The notes beneath the pieces are model-generated. The model was not told the DNA's origin. It saw only the letters and a list, made by a program, of their open reading frames with translations, and did no database searches. Positions 10,201-16,750 of a stretch of DNA of 53,072 bases are shown piece after piece. The stretch lies in NCBI GenBank assembly GCA_029776225.1, contig JAKOTR010000047.1, positions 1 through 53,072 on the forward strand. The letters run 5' to 3'. Source of the stretch: Acidobacteriota bacterium. GTDB lineage: Bacteria; Acidobacteriota; Terriglobia; Bryobacterales; Bryobacteraceae. How positions within the stretch are numbered: the stretch's first letter is position 1; each line of letters starts with the position of its first letter. A program made the translations under genes and the position numbers.

Positions 10201-11110
10201 TCCTGGCTTCGCCACGTTCGGAACGTTCCGCTGCGCTCACGCGAAGGGCATCCGGTTTTTCAAGCTCGACTACAAGATCTTCACCTACTCGGTGAAAAAA
10301 GGCTTCTTCCGGACCCCCGGCATTCCGGCGCGCGTTGAGGCGAAGCTTCCCTCGGCCTGTGTGGTCGCGATGCTCGTGGGCGTGGCCAATCACTTCGGCT
10401 TCGGGCCGTTCACCGTCTGGCCGCTATCCCACCACAACGAGCCGTTCATGCCTGGCGACCGGACCTGCTCGGGTGGCGCCTACACGTTCCAGATTCCGGG
10501 CCCGCTCGCGGTCGCGGACACGGTGGCGATTCCGATGAAGGTGCAGGACCCGGCTTCGATCCGCTGCGTTTACGCCTACCTGCAGCGGGGCACTTCGGAC
10601 GGGCAATCGGCCTATCTGGTCAAAATCAGCCGGGACGGCGGCGCCACCTGGGAGCCGCTCGAGTACATGGGGATTGCGCAGTCGCTGCCCACGCCATCTA
10701 AGACCACCTATGACTTCCTCGTCAGGCGAGGGTATGGGCGGCCGGAAACGCGACGGCTGCCCTACAACGACTTCGGCATCGTGCTCTATTACGCGGTGAC
10801 CGCTGGTCCAGACCCGCAAACGGTCCCGACCGCCTCCTACGGCGCGAACCGGCTTGGCTTCGACGTGGGCGAGTTCGTGCACATCAACCTGGGGCAGCCC
10901 GACGAGGAGTACGTCGAGGTGCTCTCGGCCGACCCGGACAACCAGACGTTCACCGCGATTTTCACCAAGGATCACGCCGTGGGCGCGACGGTCCGCCCGA
11001 CGATTTGGCCGACGCCTATCCTGAATGAGGGCGACGACCTCGCGTTCGACATTCTGGTGGTGGCGTCGCCGGACCCGGGCAGCGATCTCACCGTGGTGAT
11101 TCAGACCTAG
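7253..11110 (+). CDS. giant tail-tip protein: gpM-like + gpL-like (four-Cys) + hub regions
   Basis: 1,285 aa. Residues 1-140 again look gpM/DUF2460-like (VVIHQFGSGNAKIEQRFLLG, FWESKYGPYGAFTY). Residues 150-400 look like gpL/DUF2163 (BR0599-type) proteins, with C295, C304, C325 and C335 (TCWKAFNSQACPF ... RCDKNY ... NGC). In lambda gpL four cysteines bind an Fe-S cluster, so a metal centre is likely here. Residues about 540-830 resemble the baseplate-hub part of gpJ or GTA host-specificity proteins. The remainder is beta-rich, ending in modules such as 'FVHINLGQPDEEYVEVLS'. It should form the tail-tip hub. One chain replaces what are usually three genes. The frame is intact. Confidence 0.75.
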   Translation: MPDYIGNIAVPEIVPSGTFPILPDYPHGRAQLPEVVIHQFGSGNAKIEQRFLLGTGAVRFTVRRAWLRESERIALRNFWESKYGPYGAFTYNAPNDDGIGTTPCICRFANEPLSWEMVADWACSVGVTLVEIPSSTPAYALNSTVTRFPSQALKDALLSQVQQVIPLVRIQPLQPGYPAIYLSDRRCTVGGQLYQARLIDFDGISQGMGSEADDASFTLGNADRVMRDLANDVDLYRASIEFSLFHVGTGIKLDLWKGDIVNWSLDAGPEFKVTASDGLYELNLPYPTRKISRTCWKAFNSQACPFAGHGALDLVHFPEADPTRCDKNYETPNGCLAHGMKRYYGGIVAEPQGVRIKDNSTGVWGFGRSTITSVSLVAESIYDQVLPEIYTDTDMPVNCKIAAGRDESDFYEALGIEGEGPLVAFTTPRMEDKDGDRKAETFVGHTLDGQAHHGFPNNDYGLRTCLGSDPASTTDFFSLDQSGDVTGGDWRKVYSGNSTYKDNFAAGTSFIVIRRSDAKGLQLSRPGDHAMIATVQQGLRGWVWTSPGVRVYGPALTNPVWIAVNMLLRARGLRLGADATTQQLDFAETFFDVEAAINAAAICDQQVTKLVGAGTEAQFKFRGVIQEEKPLRDWLQEVLMNCLGYYTFAFGKLKIGIRNNSSVVEAFTEGNILFRSLEMAPLKPSFNHLTANFADQDFGFVNNSVAVYDIDHAALIGGGAGPLFLKSNVNLCGASTKSQAARIVSVRLREELGGTSAAEWKKARQVSFNTTVLALNTEPGMVCSMTHPDMPGGSGEFRVTSWRLNKDFSIDIQGRTTTDSMYDLVAGPKPADVEPSPVPEEILHDTGVPGIVLGTPKLGDYGTIALDDIEVQPDASGNMNIAGAHQVAMALYYVDELATDLWARLEAPIDKYTDPVTVSCTVNPDTARGFRVGDFVVFNDEAADPDHPGRRSYECAQIVGPGNEGDVVPSGNFVIQRAWPGVDPGFATFGTFRCAHAKGIRFFKLDYKIFTYSVKKGFFRTPGIPARVEAKLPSACVVAMLVGVANHFGFGPFTVWPLSHHNEPFMPGDRTCSGGAYTFQIPGPLAVADTVAIPMKVQDPASIRCVYAYLQRGTSDGQSAYLVKISRDGGATWEPLEYMGIAQSLPTPSKTTYDFLVRRGYGRPETRRLPYNDFGIVLYYAVTAGPDPQTVPTASYGANRLGFDVGEFVHINLGQPDEEYVEVLSADPDNQTFTAIFTKDHAVGATVRPTIWPTPILNEGDDLAFDILVVASPDPGSDLTVVIQT

Positions 11111-11119
11111 AGGCTACAC

Positions 11120-11286
11120 ATGCTACTGAATCCAAATCGCTCCAGGAACCGTATCTTTGTTGAAACACAAACCAACTGCAAATCTGCGCACTCGCACCTC
11201 AGACTCGCAAGATGAAATCAAATTAATATTAATAATTATAGACCTTTTTGCCTTTATATGCCAAATTCCCTCGCAGGAGGGACCTC
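11120..11286 (+). promoter_or_regulatory. AT-rich leader of cargo module 2, with a short phage-gene stub
   Basis: After the tail-tip stop there is an ATG at 11120 opening a 31-codon frame (MLLNPNRSRN...). It may be the 5' stub of a lost tail gene. The stretch 11217-11262 is strikingly AT-rich (AAATTAATATTAATAATTAT) against the GC-rich surroundings, and it precedes a strong AGGAGGG Shine-Dalgarno before 11287. This suggests the cargo brought its own promoter. No clean -35/-10 pair can be named. Confidence 0.35.
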
Positions 11287-12633
11287 ATGGCCATTGCTTA
11301 CGTTCAGGGAATGGTATTCCCAACAATTGTCAGCATCCTATCGGCGGTGGGTATGGCTGTCCCGGCCATCGCCCAGCCCTTACAGGCGCCAGCTTTGGCT
11401 GCTCCCACTCTCCGACTTCCGCCCCATGCTGTCCCCGGCTCCACACCGGAACGACGTGCAGCGCTGCTGCGATACACACCGGAGCAGCGGGAGAAAATGT
11501 TGGCCCCGGTCAAGGCGTACCTTATGCAGCGCTGGCAAAAGACCGGGGGAGGCCTCAGCCCGGGAGTCTTCCGGTCCTGGCAGGACATAATAGCGAACCG
11601 CGGCACATCCGTCGCTCCCGAGCTCACAGCGTCGTCGGTGGCCCACTTCACGTTCCAATTCCGCGACAATTCGGGCGTGCTGGCCACACCGAACGCAGCA
11701 GTGCGCGAATATCACGGTGTCTATCCCAGGTCGGTCGGTACAAACGCAGTGTTTGGAATACAATCTGATGACCTCGATTTCGATGGGCTGCCCGAGGATT
11801 TTGAGAACCAGCTCGCGGACAACTTTACGCCCATTTACGGAGTCTCGGGAGGCGAGTTCAATTACTTCGCGCGTTTCGGGGACTATGTCCCCCAGACCGT
11901 GATCCAAAGACTGGGCCCGGTCCCGCCGACGAGCCATTTCCGCGTACAACCGCTGGGGCTCGCGACGGACGCCAACGGCACCCTCGTCTTTGCGATGCGA
12001 ATCGACTACCTGACCTCTTGGGACGCTGACGGCGGACTTGCGGGCGGTGGCGCCTTTTGCTTGTACTCGTATTTCGGTCTGGACTCACTTATCCAGGTTC
12101 TAACGGACCACGAGTTGGACAACGAGCGCTCGGCAATGCTGGTGGCTGCACCTGCGGTGAACGGAAGCTATAACTCCGACCCGAACGCCTACAGCCTTTA
12201 CAGCGTCTACTTGGCAGCCCACGAAGGGACGTTCTTCGATCACAGTATCTATGCAGATTTCTGGCCTGTCGTGCCAGCCGGGAATCATCTTAACGTCTCG
12301 CTCTCGAAGTCGAAGCATGCGACCTACAATTTCAATCCAGATTACTATCCGCTGTTTCCATATTGGTTCATCGCGGACACGTATGCTGGGTTATATGACT
12401 CGTACTATGCCGGCTTGATCAGTTACGACACACTGTTGCTCTCGCTTGCGATCGCTGACGACATCTTCTATGGTTGTGTCGTCGAGCGCTTCGGTAGTCA
12501 GGGGGGTGCCTTCGCACAGACCCGCATCAACGTGGGCGAGCCAGACGCTCCGATTGACGGGTGTGGGTTTATTCGCGACAACACCTCGCGTTCCAGTTAT
12601 CTATACCAGAAACTGGCTGCGCCTCTTTGGTAG
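11287..12633 (+). CDS. secreted protein of unknown function (possibly Vps62-like)
   Basis: 448 aa from the ATG at 11287, after a strong AGGAGGG. The signal peptide spans residues about 1-31 (IVSILSAVGMAVPAIAQ). A proline-rich stretch and 'LLRYTPEQREKMLAPVKAYL' follow, then a beta-rich domain with 'DDLDFDGLPEDFENQLADNF', 'YADFWPVVPAGNHLNVSLSK' and 'SKHATYNF'. The Asp-rich segment could bind calcium, and the 'SKSKHATY' region is faintly like DUF946/Vps62 proteins; this is weak. It starts cargo module 2, between tail-tip and fibre genes, and is followed by a small membrane protein (12662). Probably exported; no enzymatic motif seen. Confidence 0.65.
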   Translation: MAIAYVQGMVFPTIVSILSAVGMAVPAIAQPLQAPALAAPTLRLPPHAVPGSTPERRAALLRYTPEQREKMLAPVKAYLMQRWQKTGGGLSPGVFRSWQDIIANRGTSVAPELTASSVAHFTFQFRDNSGVLATPNAAVREYHGVYPRSVGTNAVFGIQSDDLDFDGLPEDFENQLADNFTPIYGVSGGEFNYFARFGDYVPQTVIQRLGPVPPTSHFRVQPLGLATDANGTLVFAMRIDYLTSWDADGGLAGGGAFCLYSYFGLDSLIQVLTDHELDNERSAMLVAAPAVNGSYNSDPNAYSLYSVYLAAHEGTFFDHSIYADFWPVVPAGNHLNVSLSKSKHATYNFNPDYYPLFPYWFIADTYAGLYDSYYAGLISYDTLLLSLAIADDIFYGCVVERFGSQGGAFAQTRINVGEPDAPIDGCGFIRDNTSRSSYLYQKLAAPLW

Positions 12634-12661
12634 TATCGTTGGAAGGATAAACAGCAGGAAC

Positions 12662-13078
12662 ATGACTCGAAAGACAATTGCCCTCATTCTCTGCACGATG
12701 CTAAGCGTCACGACGTGGTGTAGCGCCGCCAACACGTCTATGATCCAGCATGGAAAGGACACGGCGGGTTGGGCTGCGGCGGTGCATCAAGCCGATGCTA
12801 ACGGCTACAATTTTGTGGAATTCCGCCTCACGGATCGCCGCAAGGTGAAGGGCTATCTGAGAGCCGTATACCCGGAATCCTGCACCGTTCAGGCTGCACC
12901 GGGAACGGTCGAGGTCTCCTATAGTGATATCCAGTCTGCGAAATGGAAGCACAAAGACCCGGCCGTTCCCACCAAGTACGCGAACCAAGCTTTGAGCCGT
13001 CCAGCCAAGTACGCTTTGATTCTCGGCATCGGGTTGGTTCTTGGTGTGCTCGCTGCGATTTGGGCTGGCAGGTCATAA
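12662..13078 (+). CDS. small exported membrane protein with beta domain
   Basis: 138 aa from the ATG at 12662, with AGGA just upstream. Signal peptide at residues 1-23 (ALILCTMLSVTTWCSA); a beta region at about 45-95 (VEFRLTDRRKVKGYLRAVYP, TVQAAPGTVEVSYSDIQSAK), Sm/SH3-like in pattern; and a C-terminal transmembrane helix (YALILGIGLVLGVLAAIWAG). The same architecture occurs in the gene at 1927, also last in its cargo module. The 198-bp gap after it (13079-13276) holds no gene I can support; the phage gene at 13277 has no visible Shine-Dalgarno. Confidence 0.66.
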   Translation: MTRKTIALILCTMLSVTTWCSAANTSMIQHGKDTAGWAAAVHQADANGYNFVEFRLTDRRKVKGYLRAVYPESCTVQAAPGTVEVSYSDIQSAKWKHKDPAVPTKYANQALSRPAKYALILGIGLVLGVLAAIWAGRS

Positions 13079-13276
13079 ACCTACCGTGAATTCGATCATG
13101 GTGACGCATACCTGTAGGGTAGCTTCGGCTGCTCGGCTCTCGGCTTGTCGGTGAGACGCCGGTAGGCTCACTTTACTAGCTAGGCCAACACGTACCCCAG
13201 AGCGCGAATAGTCGCTTCGTTGCGCGGTCGCGCTGCGGGCAGCTCTGTGTTTCTCGCGCCGTTTTCTCCGCTACTG

Positions 13277-16200
13277 ATGGGCTCTCAGCCTCTCCACATC
13301 TTCGACCCCCGCCGGACCATGCACGTGCAGGGCTTTTCCGGCCGCGCTGCGACAACCACCATCCACAACGCCACCGAGACCGGTCTGTCCATCTCCGGTA
13401 TTTTCCAGGCGCCCGAGGATTTCGCCGTCCTCTGCCTCTACGACGCTTATGATTACTTCAACCACTTGCGCACAAAGCCGCTGCCGCGGACCGACCTGGC
13501 CGGCCTCCGGCTACAGTTCGATCTGGAATACGACCATTCCCTCGAGGGCGCAATCCGTTTCGATGCCGCCAAGTACCCGTCCGTCTCCTGGGACTCGATG
13601 ACTTTCGTGTGCGGCAAAGGAGACCCTGAAGACCTTTACGAGGTGCGCCTCCGCGACTATGCCACCGTGCTCGATGGCGAGGTCTACGACTCGTATGCGA
13701 CGCTGATGCTCCGCACCGATCTCAGCCTGGCGGCCCTCGCGGACGTGAATCGTCCGGGCATCGATTACATCCACCTCTACTTCCGCGACACGCGCTACAC
13801 AGTCACGCACATGGATGCACGCGTGGAGGCGCAGATCGAAGAATACAATCCCACCACCGGAGAGCTGAGGCTGGCCGAGGGAACACCGTTTCCGTTCGGC
13901 GCGTGGGCGGTTATCGATCCGGGCGCGGCAACCGAGGAGTTGGTCCGGCTCGATCCCCATCCCTCCTTCCACAGCTACGTCGTCTCGTGCTCGTTCCCGC
14001 ACGAGGCCGGCTGCACCGTGCGGCTCGTTCCGGGAGCGGACGCGATGATCGCCAAACTGGTCGAAATCATCAATACACCGGGCGAGGAAGTCGCCGGCCG
14101 CTACGGCCCCGACCAGAGCGGAACGATCAGCGCCATCGGCAGCGGCAACCTGCAGGAGGCGCGCATCATGCTCACGTTCCCGAACGCGCCGCCTCCGGAC
14201 GGCTGCTATGGCGCCCTCGGCAATCTCGATCGGGTGTTCGCCTCTGCCGGGCATGCACAGGCCGGCGCGCCGGCTTTCGCCTGGGAGAAGGAGAACGTCC
14301 GGTTTCAGAAGGGTGACAATCAGCGACGGTACCACATCGATCTTGATTTCGGCTCGGGGCTGAAGGACAAGCTCAACCGCGACGTGCCGCTCGACGACGT
14401 GCGCAAGATCTACATGGTCTTCGCGCCACGCTTCGAGAACGTGGAAGGTGCCCTGGAGGACGGCTGCACGCTCACGGCGGACGTCGGTCCAAACGACACG
14501 GTGTGGCAGGTGGAGGATTCCTCGGCACTCTCCGGAGGGCGGTACTTCATCGGCACACCCACGAGCGAGGAGCGCGTTCGCCTGCTCTCAGTGGCCTCTC
14601 CCACGCAGATCACAATCGAACGCGGGTTCGAGGGCTCGGCGCCCGGATCGTGGCCGCCGGGCACGCGGATGAAGAAGGTCTCACCGATCAGCGGCTTCGC
14701 TTCGGATATCGAGTGGCGAGCCACGATCTCGAACCTTGCGGCAACCGGGGACCGCTCGCTCAAGGTCGGCGGCGGCGCGCCGCGGATCGAAGAATCGGAC
14801 GCGCGCTGCAAGTACTCCGGCTACTGGGAGAGCTACTCTTACGGCGGCGGCTTTCCGACCCAGTGGTGGTCGATGGGCCGCGCCAGGCGTTGCGCGCCGA
14901 ACAATCCCTCCGACATCCGGAAGGTCACGATCCGATACTCCTACCAGTCGGCGCACGATCTCTACCTCGGCACGTTTCTCGCGACCGACTGCGGCAAGAT
15001 CAGCGTTTCGGTGGACAGCGATCCGGCGACCACGCACGACCTGTATCTCAACGAGTACGGCGGCACGACCGCAAACCTGAGGCTGCGCAGCGGCGTGCCG
15101 GCCGGGAACCATACGGTCGAGATCACCGCGCTGTTCGACCGTAATCCGGCCTCGGGCGGCTACTACTTCTACTTCGACTATCTCTGGACGCTCGTACCGC
15201 AGGATGTTCCGGACCCGCCGCAAGAGTACCCGAGCGTCTCGCTCGCCATCGACTTCGACACCGACCACGGCTACCGCAAGCCACCCGCCTGGCACCTGTG
15301 GCAGCTCGAGCGGCTCGGCTTCAAGGGGCACGCCGATGTCTACATGGGCGTCTTCTGGAACAACAAGCGGCGGCGCGTGGGCGCGACCTACCCTTACGCC
15401 ACCATCCAGTTCTCGGGCGAGCCCGTGCCTGGCGAGGTCGTTTCGGTCAAGATCTCGGGCACCACGATCAACCACGCCATCGGTTACGGCGAAACCCTGC
15501 AGCACATCGTGAGCCACTTCCGGGCTGCGATCAACGGCATGTTTGTAGGGGTCTGGGCTGACGACAACTTCGGTACCTCGACCACGTTGCGGGTGCAATC
15601 GAAAGCGCCGCTGTGGACATTTTTCGACAACGCTGCTATCGGCTCGCCATCAGTCTCGGCGGTGATAGATGACCACTTGGGCGTGGCCGGCGATGAGGGC
15701 GACTGGGAGCTGGTCGATGCGGTATCGCCGGTGATGACGGAGGGCGCGCGGCGCTGGATTCGTGATCTCGCCAGCCAGTTCGCCACAGCGGGAATCCCGG
15801 CGTCATTCGCTTTTTCGATGGAGGTGTACCGGCCGCCGGAGGAGATGGCGGCGCGCTACTGGGATGGGGCCCCGGTGGAGCTCGATGTGCCCTCGACGCA
15901 GATGCACTTCGGCGCGCGCGTGCGGAACTACCTCAAGCAGATGTACACGGAGTGCGCCGACCAGGTCGCCGCCGCGGGGCTGCCCATCGTGCTCCAATTC
16001 GGCGAGACGCAGTGGTGGTATTTCCCGAATGCCTCCGGCATGCCGTTCTACGATGCGGAAACCAAGGCCGCGTTCGAGGCGCGCTACGGGCGGCCCATGC
16101 ACAGGTTCCTGACGAATACAGACGATCCGAACGAGGACCTCGAGACCGCCGATTTCCTGCGCGACCGCATCTGGGAGTACTGCCAGGAGGTGATCGCCTA

Positions 16201-16750
16201 CGTGCGGCAGTTCCATCCGACGGCCGTGTTCGAGTGCCTTTGGCCGCTCGACGCGAACCAGGGCAAGCCCACGCCCTCCTCCGAGTTCCGTGCGCTCAAC
16301 TTCCACGTCAACTTGCCGAACGAATGGAAAACCTCCGCGTACGGCGTGAAGTACTTCCGCGCGGAGGGCTTCGATTACGACGTCTGGCAGAAAAACGCCG
16401 TCCGCATGCGGCAGACGATGGAGTTCCCGCTCACGCTCGGTCGTCCGCCTGAGGAATGCATGTACCTGGCTGGAATCTACGGTCCGCCGGACCCGCCGAT
16501 CGCGCAGGCCTATGGCATGTGGCGCAACAAGGGCCTGTATTCGTTCTGCTTCTGGGCCTTCGACCAGTTCTGCTTGAACTCGCGCCCGGTCCCGCTTGAG
16601 GTGGCAAGCCAGGCGGTGGCTACGTCGGTCTCGTATCACAAACCGCGCGCAGCTCGGGCGCTGCCGGCGGTCGTCGCCAAGCCAGCGGCCGTCCCCGCCG
16701 CCGGCGCCTTGAACCGCTTCCGGTCGAATACGAAGAGGCTGAATGAGTAA
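13277..16750 (+). CDS. phage tail-associated protein with TIM-barrel/glycoside-hydrolase-like region
   Basis: 1,157 aa from the ATG at 13277 (MGSQPLHIFDPRRTMHVQGF); an in-frame start at 13220 has no support. The N-terminal part is beta-rich with repeated jelly-roll-like stretches. Residues about 405-475 form a small module ending 'PTQITIERGFEGSAPG'. From about residue 655 the chain looks like a hydrolase barrel, with 'PSVSLAIDFDTDHGY', 'ADVYMGVFWN', 'AAAGLPIVLQFGETQWWYF' and 'TAVFECLWPLDAN'. The Gly-Glu in 'QFGETQWW' and the Glu in 'FECLWP' sit where retaining glycosidases carry catalytic acids, so a capsule- or wall-degrading role is proposed (inference). It overlaps the next gene by 8 nt. 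Confidence 0.65.
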   Translation: MGSQPLHIFDPRRTMHVQGFSGRAATTTIHNATETGLSISGIFQAPEDFAVLCLYDAYDYFNHLRTKPLPRTDLAGLRLQFDLEYDHSLEGAIRFDAAKYPSVSWDSMTFVCGKGDPEDLYEVRLRDYATVLDGEVYDSYATLMLRTDLSLAALADVNRPGIDYIHLYFRDTRYTVTHMDARVEAQIEEYNPTTGELRLAEGTPFPFGAWAVIDPGAATEELVRLDPHPSFHSYVVSCSFPHEAGCTVRLVPGADAMIAKLVEIINTPGEEVAGRYGPDQSGTISAIGSGNLQEARIMLTFPNAPPPDGCYGALGNLDRVFASAGHAQAGAPAFAWEKENVRFQKGDNQRRYHIDLDFGSGLKDKLNRDVPLDDVRKIYMVFAPRFENVEGALEDGCTLTADVGPNDTVWQVEDSSALSGGRYFIGTPTSEERVRLLSVASPTQITIERGFEGSAPGSWPPGTRMKKVSPISGFASDIEWRATISNLAATGDRSLKVGGGAPRIEESDARCKYSGYWESYSYGGGFPTQWWSMGRARRCAPNNPSDIRKVTIRYSYQSAHDLYLGTFLATDCGKISVSVDSDPATTHDLYLNEYGGTTANLRLRSGVPAGNHTVEITALFDRNPASGGYYFYFDYLWTLVPQDVPDPPQEYPSVSLAIDFDTDHGYRKPPAWHLWQLERLGFKGHADVYMGVFWNNKRRRVGATYPYATIQFSGEPVPGEVVSVKISGTTINHAIGYGETLQHIVSHFRAAINGMFVGVWADDNFGTSTTLRVQSKAPLWTFFDNAAIGSPSVSAVIDDHLGVAGDEGDWELVDAVSPVMTEGARRWIRDLASQFATAGIPASFAFSMEVYRPPEEMAARYWDGAPVELDVPSTQMHFGARVRNYLKQMYTECADQVAAAGLPIVLQFGETQWWYFPNASGMPFYDAETKAAFEARYGRPMHRFLTNTDDPNEDLETADFLRDRIWEYCQEVIAYVRQFHPTAVFECLWPLDANQGKPTPSSEFRALNFHVNLPNEWKTSAYGVKYFRAEGFDYDVWQKNAVRMRQTMEFPLTLGRPPEECMYLAGIYGPPDPPIAQAYGMWRNKGLYSFCFWAFDQFCLNSRPVPLEVASQAVATSVSYHKPRAARALPAVVAKPAAVPAAGALNRFRSNTKRLNE

